Source: Bacteroidota bacterium
GTDB lineage: Bacteria > Bacteroidota > Bacteroidia > Bacteroidales > Paludibacteraceae
DNA: 64,000 nt
Direction: 5' to 3'
Assembly: GCA_017860345.1 (NCBI GenBank)
Contig: JAFNAV010000004.1
Span: 1-64,000, forward strand
The translations under genes and the position numbers were made by a program. Below are positions 56,717 through 64,000 of the stretch, piece by piece. Position 1 is the stretch's first letter. Each line of letters begins with the position of its first letter. The notes beneath the pieces were generated by a model that saw only the letters and a program-made list of their open reading frames with translations, had not been told where the DNA came from and did no database searches.

Positions 56717-59302
56717 TTACATGGGATCCACGTCCAATCCTACTTTAAGCGCTTTGTAACGGGAATCGGCCAGAATATTATCAGTAATCTGATTCAGCAA
56801 CTCTTTGGCTTTGGAAGGCGATGCCTCATTTTCAATTTTCAGAATAATCTGCTTGATAAAAAAATTCTGAATCCGCGAAACTGAAGGGTCAATAGGCCCG
56901 AGGATACGTTCGCCGAAAACAGACCGCAGCTGCCGTCCCATTTCGTACGAAGCCTGCTTTAAGATATTCACGTCGCGATGCCGCAATGTAATCTGGATAA
57001 GGCGGTAATAAGGCGGATACTTAAACTGCTGCCGTTCGGCACTCTGAAGCTGAAACATTGCCGCATAATCGTTGCGCAGCACCTGCCCTATTACAGGATG
57101 CTCGGGCTGCGAGGTTTGCAAAACCACCAATCCCCTTTTGTTTCTCCGCCCCGCTCTGCCACTTACCTGCGCCATAAGCTGAAAAGCCCTCTCGTGCGCT
57201 CTGAAATCAGGAAAATTGAGCATATTATCGGCATTCAGGATACCCACCAGACTCACATGTTCAAAATCAAGGCCTTTGGTCACCATCTGAGTTCCTATAA
57301 GAATATCCACTTTGTGTTGCTCAAAGTCAGTAATCAATTTCTCATAACCTTTTTTGGAACGCGTGGTATCTAAATCCATCCGGCTCACCCGGGCTTCAGG
57401 AAAAATCTGGCGTATTTCATCCTCAATTTTTTCAGTACCAAAACCTTTGGTACTGAGCGCCGGCGTATGGCACGACGGGCACGTTTGAGGAATAGGTTCC
57501 GTATAGCCACAGTAGTGACAGGTAAGCGTATTGAAAACCTTGTGTACAGTCAGGCTCACATCACAATTTTTACATTTAGGCACGTAGGCACAGGCTTTAC
57601 ACTCAATATAAGGCGCATACCCTCTACGATTCTGAAACAAAATAACCTGTTCCTTATTGGCTAAAGCCTTTTTAATTTTTTCAAGCAGCAAATCAGAAAA
57701 ATGACTTTCCATCATTTTTTTTTGATAAGCCTCCTTGGTATCCACCACCAAAATCTCAGGCAGCTCGATCTCTTCGTGCCTTTTTTGCAATTCCACCAAT
57801 CCATATTTTCCGGTGGTGGCATTAAAATATGTTTCTACCGAAGGAGTAGCCGTACCAAGTAAGGTTTTAGCACCATGCATCGAAGCCAGCACAATAGCGG
57901 CATTGCGCGCATGGTAACGCGGTGAGGGGTCGTACTGCTTAAAACTGGATTCGTGCTCCTCATCAACAATAAGAAGACCCAATTTCCGAAACGGCAGAAA
58001 AACCGAGGAGCGCACACCTATAATAACTTCGTAACCCTTATCATTCAATACATTATTCCAGATTTCCACACGCTCGGCATCCGAAAATTTTGAATGATAC
58101 ACCCCCAGCTTGTTACCAAAAACACGTTTGAGTCGGGAAGTAAGCTGAGTGGTCAGAGCTATTTCAGGCACCAGATATAACACCTGATTACCTTCGGCCA
58201 GCACTTTCTGAATTAAATGAATATAAATCTCGGTTTTACCGCTTGATGTTATGCCATGCAACAACACCACCGGTTTATCAACAAACTGTTTTTCAATTTG
58301 ATGCAGCGCTAATTTCTGATGCTCGTTGAGCGGGAATAGTGCACTTGTTTCGGTATTGCTTACGTCAAGCCGTCCTATTTCTTTTTTATAAATTTCTAAA
58401 ACTCCTTTTTCAACAAGGCTATTCAGCACCGGAGTACTCATTCCCGACTTGTCCGTAAGTTCTTTCTTTGACACCTCGCGAGTCAGCTTAGGATGCAGGC
58501 ACTTGGATAAATCCATGTATATCATCAGCAAATCGAGCTGTTTTTTAGCCCGCCCCAAATCATCAAAAATTTTTTGCAGATTCTCGTCCTTGCGTGCTTC
58601 ATCGGTAAGGCGAACATAAGCTTCGGTACGCGCCCGGAATTTTTGGGTAAGCTCTTCGTTTACTTCCACAGCATTTTTTTCGAGCAACATTTTCAGAGTA
58701 GGCAATACATCGCGTATACCGGTATTTTTAGTCAGTACATCTACACTCAGTGGTTTTCCGTCCGATAAGGCGTCGAGTATTCTTTGCTCCTTGTCGCTCA
58801 GGTAAGTCTCGGCCTCATAGTCAGGATTGATGCAAACCTGCGTTTCGCTCTCAAGCTTTAGTCCCGCCGGCACAGCCGCCTGAAACACATCGCCCGGATA
58901 GGCCTGATAATAGCTCCCTATCCAATCCCAAAACTTCAGCTGTGGGTATCTGAGTACAGGCTGACTATCCAACAAGCAAACGATATCCTTAATGGCGTAT
59001 ACAGTTTCGGGCTTGAAAGTATGAATCAGCGATACAATGGCCGTGTAGAGCCGCCGCTTACCAAAAGGCACAACCACACGCATACCAACCCGTACAGAAT
59101 CGGCCCATTCATCCGGAACTGAATATGTGAAAGTAGCAGCCAGAGGCAGAGGCACAATCACGTTGATATATTTAGAACTTAGTGACATGGTTTGCTTTTT
59201 TGTATTACAAAGATAAACAAGAAACAGGAATAGGCAATCATTAAATACAAAGGAAAAAGTCCAATCTTGCATATAAAAAAGACATATTGAGAGCAATAAC
59301 AA
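56717..59302 (-). CDS. priA: primosomal protein N' (PriA helicase)
   Basis: 861 aa; start likely 59188 (MSLSSKYINVIVPL); HGITSSGKTEIYIHLI; DEEHESSFKQ; Cys-rich zinc region CKACAYVPKCKNCDVSLTVH. Confidence 0.97.
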   Translation of the reverse strand: MLLLSICLFYMQDWTFSFVFNDCLFLFLVYLCNTKKQTMSLSSKYINVIVPLPLAATFTYSVPDEWADSVRVGMRVVVPFGKRRLYTAIVSLIHTFKPETVYAIKDIVCLLDSQPVLRYPQLKFWDWIGSYYQAYPGDVFQAAVPAGLKLESETQVCINPDYEAETYLSDKEQRILDALSDGKPLSVDVLTKNTGIRDVLPTLKMLLEKNAVEVNEELTQKFRARTEAYVRLTDEARKDENLQKIFDDLGRAKKQLDLLMIYMDLSKCLHPKLTREVSKKELTDKSGMSTPVLNSLVEKGVLEIYKKEIGRLDVSNTETSALFPLNEHQKLALHQIEKQFVDKPVVLLHGITSSGKTEIYIHLIQKVLAEGNQVLYLVPEIALTTQLTSRLKRVFGNKLGVYHSKFSDAERVEIWNNVLNDKGYEVIIGVRSSVFLPFRKLGLLIVDEEHESSFKQYDPSPRYHARNAAIVLASMHGAKTLLGTATPSVETYFNATTGKYGLVELQKRHEEIELPEILVVDTKEAYQKKMMESHFSDLLLEKIKKALANKEQVILFQNRRGYAPYIECKACAYVPKCKNCDVSLTVHKVFNTLTCHYCGYTEPIPQTCPSCHTPALSTKGFGTEKIEDEIRQIFPEARVSRMDLDTTRSKKGYEKLITDFEQHKVDILIGTQMVTKGLDFEHVSLVGILNADNMLNFPDFRAHERAFQLMAQVSGRAGRRNKRGLVVLQTSQPEHPVIGQVLRNDYAAMFQLQSAERQQFKYPPYYRLIQITLRHRDVNILKQASYEMGRQLRSVFGERILGPIDPSVSRIQNFFIKQIILKIENEASPSKAKELLNQITDNILADSRYKALKVGLDVDPM

Positions 59303-59389
59303 TTAACAAAACAAAGTCTATAACCGTCATTTTCAAGAATAAGATATATCTATTTATCAATAATTTTTCAAAAATTCATTAAATCTCCG

Positions 59390-59397
59390 TATCTTTG
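59390..59397 (+). promoter_or_regulatory. Bacteroidetes -7 element TATCTTTG for metG
   Basis: TAnnTTTG consensus, followed by CAGCCCGTTTA. Confidence 0.65.
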
Positions 59398-59539
59398 CAG
59401 CCCGTTTATCGAGGTTCATTCGTGAATCAATAAATCAAGCTGATGTTTTTTACAGCCCATCCGGCATAAAGGTATAAAACAACTAAAGCAGCTTTGGACA
59501 ACAAACTCAGCGGATAACCTACAACAATTCAACATTTAT

Positions 59540-61597
59540 ATGACAAACTTTAAACGTACCACCGTAACTTCTGCTTTGCCTTATGCCAACGGTCCGGTTC
59601 ATATCGGGCATTTGGCTGGTGTATATGTTCCGGCCGATATCTACGTGCGCTATCTTCGTCTGAAAGGTGAAGAGGTAATTTTTATCGGCGGCTCCGACGA
59701 GCACGGGGTGCCCATCACCATTAAAGCTAAAAAAGAAGGAGTTACTCCTCAGGACATTGTGGATCGTTACCACGGAATTATCAAAAAATCCTTTGCCGAC
59801 TTTGGTATTTCGTTCGATGTTTATTCCCGCACAACCTCCACAACTCACCGCAGGATGGCTTCGGATATTTTCAAAACCATCGACAAAAAAGATGGCTTTG
59901 TTATTCAAAACAGCGAACAATATTACGACGAAACAGCGCAGCAATTTTTGGCCGACCGCTACATCACCGGTAAATGTCCGCATTGCGGAAACGAAAATGC
60001 TTATGGCGACCAGTGCGAATCCTGCGGCACATCGCTCAGCCCTACCGACCTGATTAACCCTAAGTCGGCCATCAGCGGCTCTACCCCCGTGATGCGGGAA
60101 ACCAAACACTGGTACCTGCCTCTGGATCAGCACGAAGCATGGTTGCGCCAGTGGATTTTGGAAGATCACAAGGAATGGAAATCCAATGTATACGGACAGT
60201 GCAAAAGCTGGCTCGATATGGGCTTACAGCCCCGTGCCGTAAGCCGCGACCTCGATTGGGGGATACCCGTACCGGTGGAAGGCGCCGAAGGCAAAGTGCT
60301 CTATGTTTGGTTCGATGCGCCGATAGGCTATATCTCCAACACCAAAGAAATTTGCGACGCTAAGCCCGAAAAATTCGGAAGCTGGGAAAAATGGTGGAAA
60401 GATCCCGAAACCCGTCTGTTGCACTTTATTGGCAAGGATAATATTGTATTTCACTGCATTGTATTCCCGGCTATGCTTAAGGCTGAAGGCTCGTATATTC
60501 TGCCCGACAACGTGCCGGCCAACGAGTTTCTGAACCTCGAAGGAGACAAAATATCCACCTCGCGCAACTGGGCAGTGTGGTTGCATGAATACCTCGAAGA
60601 TTTCCCCGGAAAACAGGATGTGCTTCGCTACGTACTTACTGCCAACGCGCCCGAAACAAAAGATAATGACTTTACGTGGAAGGATTTTCAGGCTCGCAAC
60701 AACAACGAATTAGTAGCCATTTTTGGCAACTTTATCAATAGGGCTTTGGTGCTTACTCAGAAATATTACGACGGAAAAGTACCTGCGCTGGGCGAACTAA
60801 CCGACTATGACAAGCAAACACTGGATGAATTTGCAAACGTGAAAGCCGATGTGGAAAAATTGCTGGACAACTTCCGGTTCCGCGACGCTCAGAAAGAAGC
60901 GATGAATCTGGCACGTATCGGCAACAAATATCTGGCCGACACCGAACCATGGAAAGTAGCCAAAACTGACATGGATCGCGTATCCACCATTATGCACCTG
61001 AGCTTGCAGATTGCAGCAAATCTGGCCATTGCGTTTGAACCGTTTTTGCCATTTACTTCCGAAAAACTGCGTAATATGCTGAATCTATCCACCTTCGACT
61101 GGAAAGAACTGGGGCGGATTGACCTGTTAAAGGCCGGCGAACAACTGGGAACTCCGGAATTATTATTTGAGAAAATTGAAGATGAAACCATTGCCGCGCA
61201 GATTCAGAAGTTACTCGACACCAAAAAAGCCAACGAAGCAGCTGCTTACAAGCCCAATCCGGTGAAAGAGAACGTGGCTTTCGACGATTTTATGAAGATG
61301 GACATTCGTGTGGCTACGGTGCTCGATTGCCAAAAAGTACCTAAAGCCGACAAACTGCTTCAGTTTAGGTTAGACGATGGCATGGGCGGACGCACTATCC
61401 TTTCGGGAATAGCAGCATCGTACCCAAATCCCGAAGAACTGATTGGGACTCAGGTTTGCTTTATCGCCAACTTCGAGCCCCGCAAGCTCCGCGGTATTAT
61501 GAGCGAAGGAATGATTCTCTCCGCCGAAAATGCTGATGGCAAATTAGTGCTTATTCGCCCTGGCGCTACAGTAACCAATGGGGTGGAAGTGAAATAA
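59540..61597 (+). CDS. metG: methionyl-tRNA synthetase
   Basis: 685 aa; [64 protein letters not shown]-terminal tRNA-binding domain. Confidence 0.98.
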   Translation: MTNFKRTTVTSALPYANGPVHIGHLAGVYVPADIYVRYLRLKGEEVIFIGGSDEHGVPITIKAKKEGVTPQDIVDRYHGIIKKSFADFGISFDVYSRTTSTTHRRMASDIFKTIDKKDGFVIQNSEQYYDETAQQFLADRYITGKCPHCGNENAYGDQCESCGTSLSPTDLINPKSAISGSTPVMRETKHWYLPLDQHEAWLRQWILEDHKEWKSNVYGQCKSWLDMGLQPRAVSRDLDWGIPVPVEGAEGKVLYVWFDAPIGYISNTKEICDAKPEKFGSWEKWWKDPETRLLHFIGKDNIVFHCIVFPAMLKAEGSYILPDNVPANEFLNLEGDKISTSRNWAVWLHEYLEDFPGKQDVLRYVLTANAPETKDNDFTWKDFQARNNNELVAIFGNFINRALVLTQKYYDGKVPALGELTDYDKQTLDEFANVKADVEKLLDNFRFRDAQKEAMNLARIGNKYLADTEPWKVAKTDMDRVSTIMHLSLQIAANLAIAFEPFLPFTSEKLRNMLNLSTFDWKELGRIDLLKAGEQLGTPELLFEKIEDETIAAQIQKLLDTKKANEAAAYKPNPVKENVAFDDFMKMDIRVATVLDCQKVPKADKLLQFRLDDGMGGRTILSGIAASYPNPEELIGTQVCFIANFEPRKLRGIMSEGMILSAENADGKLVLIRPGATVTNGVEVK

Positions 61598-61620
61598 AGA
61601 TACACTTAAGTGAGATAGAG

Positions 61621-61657
61621 AGAGCATCGGCCGAAAAATAAATTCGGTTGGTGCTCT
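61621..61657 (+). terminator. terminator downstream of metG
   Basis: AGAGCATCGGCCGAA...TTCGGTTGGTGCTCT then TTTTTTTT. Confidence 0.9.
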
Positions 61658-61771
61658 TTTTTTTTGATGTAATCAGATTTAGATGAACCAAGAAGCAAAA
61701 ATCACAATCACCTTATTATAAACAACTTAATTATTTTAGAATAAAAAATTTAAAAAAATTGCTCAGAATTA

Positions 61772-61839
61772 TTTTGTCAATTAAAATATTGTTTGTTTCT
61801 TTGTGGCATAGTTACATAGACCACTATACTTATATGCCA
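61772..61839 (+). promoter_or_regulatory. promoter-operator region of the ABC/GntR operon
   Basis: TTTTG-N19-TTTCTTTG promoter-like pair, then TGGCATA (61804-61810) / TATGCCA (61833-61839) inverted repeat ending at the ATG. Confidence 0.5.
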
Positions 61840-62651
61840 TGATTAAAATTAAAAATCTTTCGTTTTATTACAAAAGGAAATCGCCATTGTTCAACAATTT
61901 TTCGTTGGAACTTGAAAATGGACGCATCGTTGGGCTACTTGGCAAAAATGGAGCCGGAAAGTCGACACTACTGAGTGTGATTGCAGGGCTAATTCAACCC
62001 CAATCGGGCGATGTTCACGTAAATAGTTACACTCCATTCAGTCGCAATCCCAATTTTTTGGCCGACATTTATATGGTGCCTGAGGAGTTTTCATTTCCGC
62101 ATGTAAGCATCAGCACTTACATTAAAGCATTCAGCCCATTGTATCCGTCATTTGACCACGAGAAGCTAAAAACCATTTTTACAGAATTTGAAATCGAGCC
62201 GTCGTCCAATCTGAATAAGCTTTCGCACGGACAGCGCAAAAAGTTTCTCATTGCTTTTGCCCTGGCAACCAACTGCAAAGTGCTGGTGCTGGACGAGCCA
62301 ACCAATGGGTTGGATATTCCATCGAAAAGCCAGTTTCGCAAAATTCTGGTTAGCTCGGTTACCGACGAACAGCTTATCCTGATTTCGACGCATCAGGTAA
62401 AAGACATTGACACCATTATTGACAAAATAGTAGTGATTGACGAAGGAGCAATAATATACAACGAAAACGTGGATGAAATAACGCGCAAATTATATTTCGA
62501 GACCGTGACTTCGATTCAGGCCAATGACCATGTGCTTTATAGCGAAAAATGTCCATTGGGATATCGGATTGTAAAACCCGCCATCAACACCACCGAGTCC
62601 GGCATTGATCTCGAACTGCTGTTTAACGCCATCATCAACAAAACCATTTAA
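61839..62651 (+). CDS. ABC transporter ATP-binding protein
   Basis: 270 aa; GLLGKNGAGKSTLLSVIAGL; LSHGQRKKFLIAFALATNCKVLVLDEPTNGLD. Confidence 0.95.
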   Translation: MIKIKNLSFYYKRKSPLFNNFSLELENGRIVGLLGKNGAGKSTLLSVIAGLIQPQSGDVHVNSYTPFSRNPNFLADIYMVPEEFSFPHVSISTYIKAFSPLYPSFDHEKLKTIFTEFEIEPSSNLNKLSHGQRKKFLIAFALATNCKVLVLDEPTNGLDIPSKSQFRKILVSSVTDEQLILISTHQVKDIDTIIDKIVVIDEGAIIYNENVDEITRKLYFETVTSIQANDHVLYSEKCPLGYRIVKPAINTTESGIDLELLFNAIINKTI

Positions 62652-62663
62652 AAAAACAGAGAC

Positions 62664-63464
62664 ATGAAATCAAACGGTTTTTTCAGTTTTAGTAGATTTT
62701 ATCTGCTTTTGCGCAACGATATGTTGTTGAATTATAAAAAATATATTTTCACCATCGTTGGGGCAATTATTCTTGGGTATATTATCCTTTACATACAAAT
62801 GCCCACAAGGCAGTATCAATCAAATTTCGGCGAAATAAATTACACCATAACATTTACAACCTGTTTAATTGGCTTAGGCGCTTTTATAGGATTGTCGTTT
62901 CCGGCTTTGAGTTCAAAGACCACCACAATGAATTATTTGCTTATGCCATCGTCTAGTTTCGAGAAATTTGCAAGTCAGTTTCTTATCCGGGTTATTATTG
63001 GCACATTTATGTTTTTTATTATTTTTTGGTTAGATGCCTACTTAGCGAGAGCTACGGCACTAATATCGTTAAGTAAAATTGAGCATGCACCGCAAATCAA
63101 GGTCTTTGAATTTTCATACTTATTTACTTCGACCAAAAATGAGCCACTAATAACAGCTGCTATTGTAGCATTTTTTGTATCAGCAGGAATATTCCTTTTC
63201 AGTGTAAGGATATTTTTCAAAAAATTAGCCATGATTAAAACCGGCATTGCATTGGCAGCTTTAATCGTTAGTGTAGCCATATTGGTTGTGGCATTTGCAC
63301 ATATTTTTTATCCCGGTACCGACGGTATGGATTTTGAAATTACCACTTACAAGATTTACAAAACCTATGACAACAGAGATATCTGGCTGTTTTCGATGTT
63401 TTATTTTTCCTGGATATTTTTCTTACCATTGGGTTATTTTAAACTTAAAGAAAAGCAAGTATGA
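62664..63464 (+). CDS. ABC-type transporter permease-like membrane protein
   Basis: 266 aa; multiple TM helices; between the ABC ATPase and the GntR regulator, overlapping the latter. Confidence 0.75.
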   Translation: MKSNGFFSFSRFYLLLRNDMLLNYKKYIFTIVGAIILGYIILYIQMPTRQYQSNFGEINYTITFTTCLIGLGAFIGLSFPALSSKTTTMNYLLMPSSSFEKFASQFLIRVIIGTFMFFIIFWLDAYLARATALISLSKIEHAPQIKVFEFSYLFTSTKNEPLITAAIVAFFVSAGIFLFSVRIFFKKLAMIKTGIALAALIVSVAILVVAFAHIFYPGTDGMDFEITTYKIYKTYDNRDIWLFSMFYFSWIFFLPLGYFKLKEKQV

Positions 63465-63838
63465 GTATAGATTTTAAACTGACCAAAGGTATTTTTCAGC
63501 AAATTGCAGATAACCTTTGTCATCAGATACTTGAAGGGAAACTGCTTCCCGGCGAGCGTGTACCATCGGTACGCGATTTGGCAGCCGACTACGAGGTAAA
63601 CCGCAACACCCTGCTGCGCACCTACTCAGTACTGGAAGATGCAGGGATGATAGTAAATAAACGTGGAGTAGGTTTTTTTGTAGCCGATAACGCTGTAGAG
63701 CTTATTCGCAACAATGAGAAGAAAGAATTTTTCAGCAACGATTTACCCGAGTTTATGCGTAAAGTAAAGCTACTGAAACTCACAGAGTCGGACCTAATGG
63801 ATTTATTAAACCTCATAAAGAACAATACAAAGTTATGA
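63461..63838 (+). CDS. GntR-family (YtrA-like) transcriptional regulator
   Basis: 125 aa; IFQQIADNLCHQILEGKLLPGERVPSVRDLAADYEVNRNTLLRTYSVLEDAGMIVNKRGVGFFV. Confidence 0.95.
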   Translation: MSIDFKLTKGIFQQIADNLCHQILEGKLLPGERVPSVRDLAADYEVNRNTLLRTYSVLEDAGMIVNKRGVGFFVADNAVELIRNNEKKEFFSNDLPEFMRKVKLLKLTESDLMDLLNLIKNNTKL

Positions 63839-64000
63839 AAATCAGCAAAATAATTATAATGGCCTTTGCAGTATTTGTTATTGGCAGCCTTTTGGTTTTG
63901 TATATCGATTCAAAATTTCATAAAGAAGAATCAGGCAACAACGTTGTTTTAAAATCGTATCCCTTGCAGGAATTTTCGGTGCTTGTTGCCGAAGAAGCAG
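63835..64000 (+). CDS. membrane-anchored protein, truncated by window end
   Basis: ATGA overlap with GntR stop; MKISKIIIMAFAVFVIGSLLVLYIDSKFHKEE... open to the window edge. Confidence 0.6.
   Translation, partial: MKISKIIIMAFAVFVIGSLLVLYIDSKFHKEESGNNVVLKSYPLQEFSVLVAEEA

Noticed and set aside
1-64000. tRNA, rRNA, transposase or prophage content
   Set aside because: No cloverleaf-like sequence, rRNA segment, transposase motif or phage structural gene was recognised by eye; a tRNAscan/Infernal run would be decisive.

Overview
This is a chromosomal window from a Bacteroidetes (Bacteroidales-like) genome, judged from SusC/SusD proteins, TAnnTTTG promoters and the gene complement. Left third (about 0.3-17.3 kb, all minus strand): a SusC/SusD pair with a DUF4957/DUF5123-like lipoprotein, a TIM-barrel sugar isomerase, then a compact cluster. 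That cluster encodes a stand-alone MetH-type reactivation-domain protein, an MtaA-like UROD-family methyltransferase, a B12-binding corrinoid protein, an SSS-family symporter, a second UROD-family protein without the zinc motif, a GH31 alpha-glycosidase and a RhaM-like mutarotase. I read it as a candidate corrinoid-dependent methyl-transfer (possibly O-demethylation) module embedded in glycan catabolism. Middle: housekeeping genes (fabI, serA, serC, mutS), a GDP-type heptose pathway with a glycosyltransferase, a ParC/GyrA-like topoisomerase subunit, a DUF1016/PDDEXK nuclease, glyS, a TonB-dependent receptor locus, xth, MlaE/MlaF and rplS. Right third: typA, tig-clpP-clpX, recQ, cydAB, priA, metG and an ABC/GntR (YtrA-like) operon running off the window. 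The most unusual DNA-level signal is that intergenic spacers in the corrinoid/GH31 cluster are filled with short-period repeats: 16-bp mini-hairpin arrays with changing but self-complementary stems, 7-mer and 8-mer arrays, and a 110-bp dispersed repeat ending 6 bp before a start codon in both copies. No tRNA, rRNA, CRISPR array, transposase or prophage was identified by eye. Family names come from motif recognition and no database search was run.
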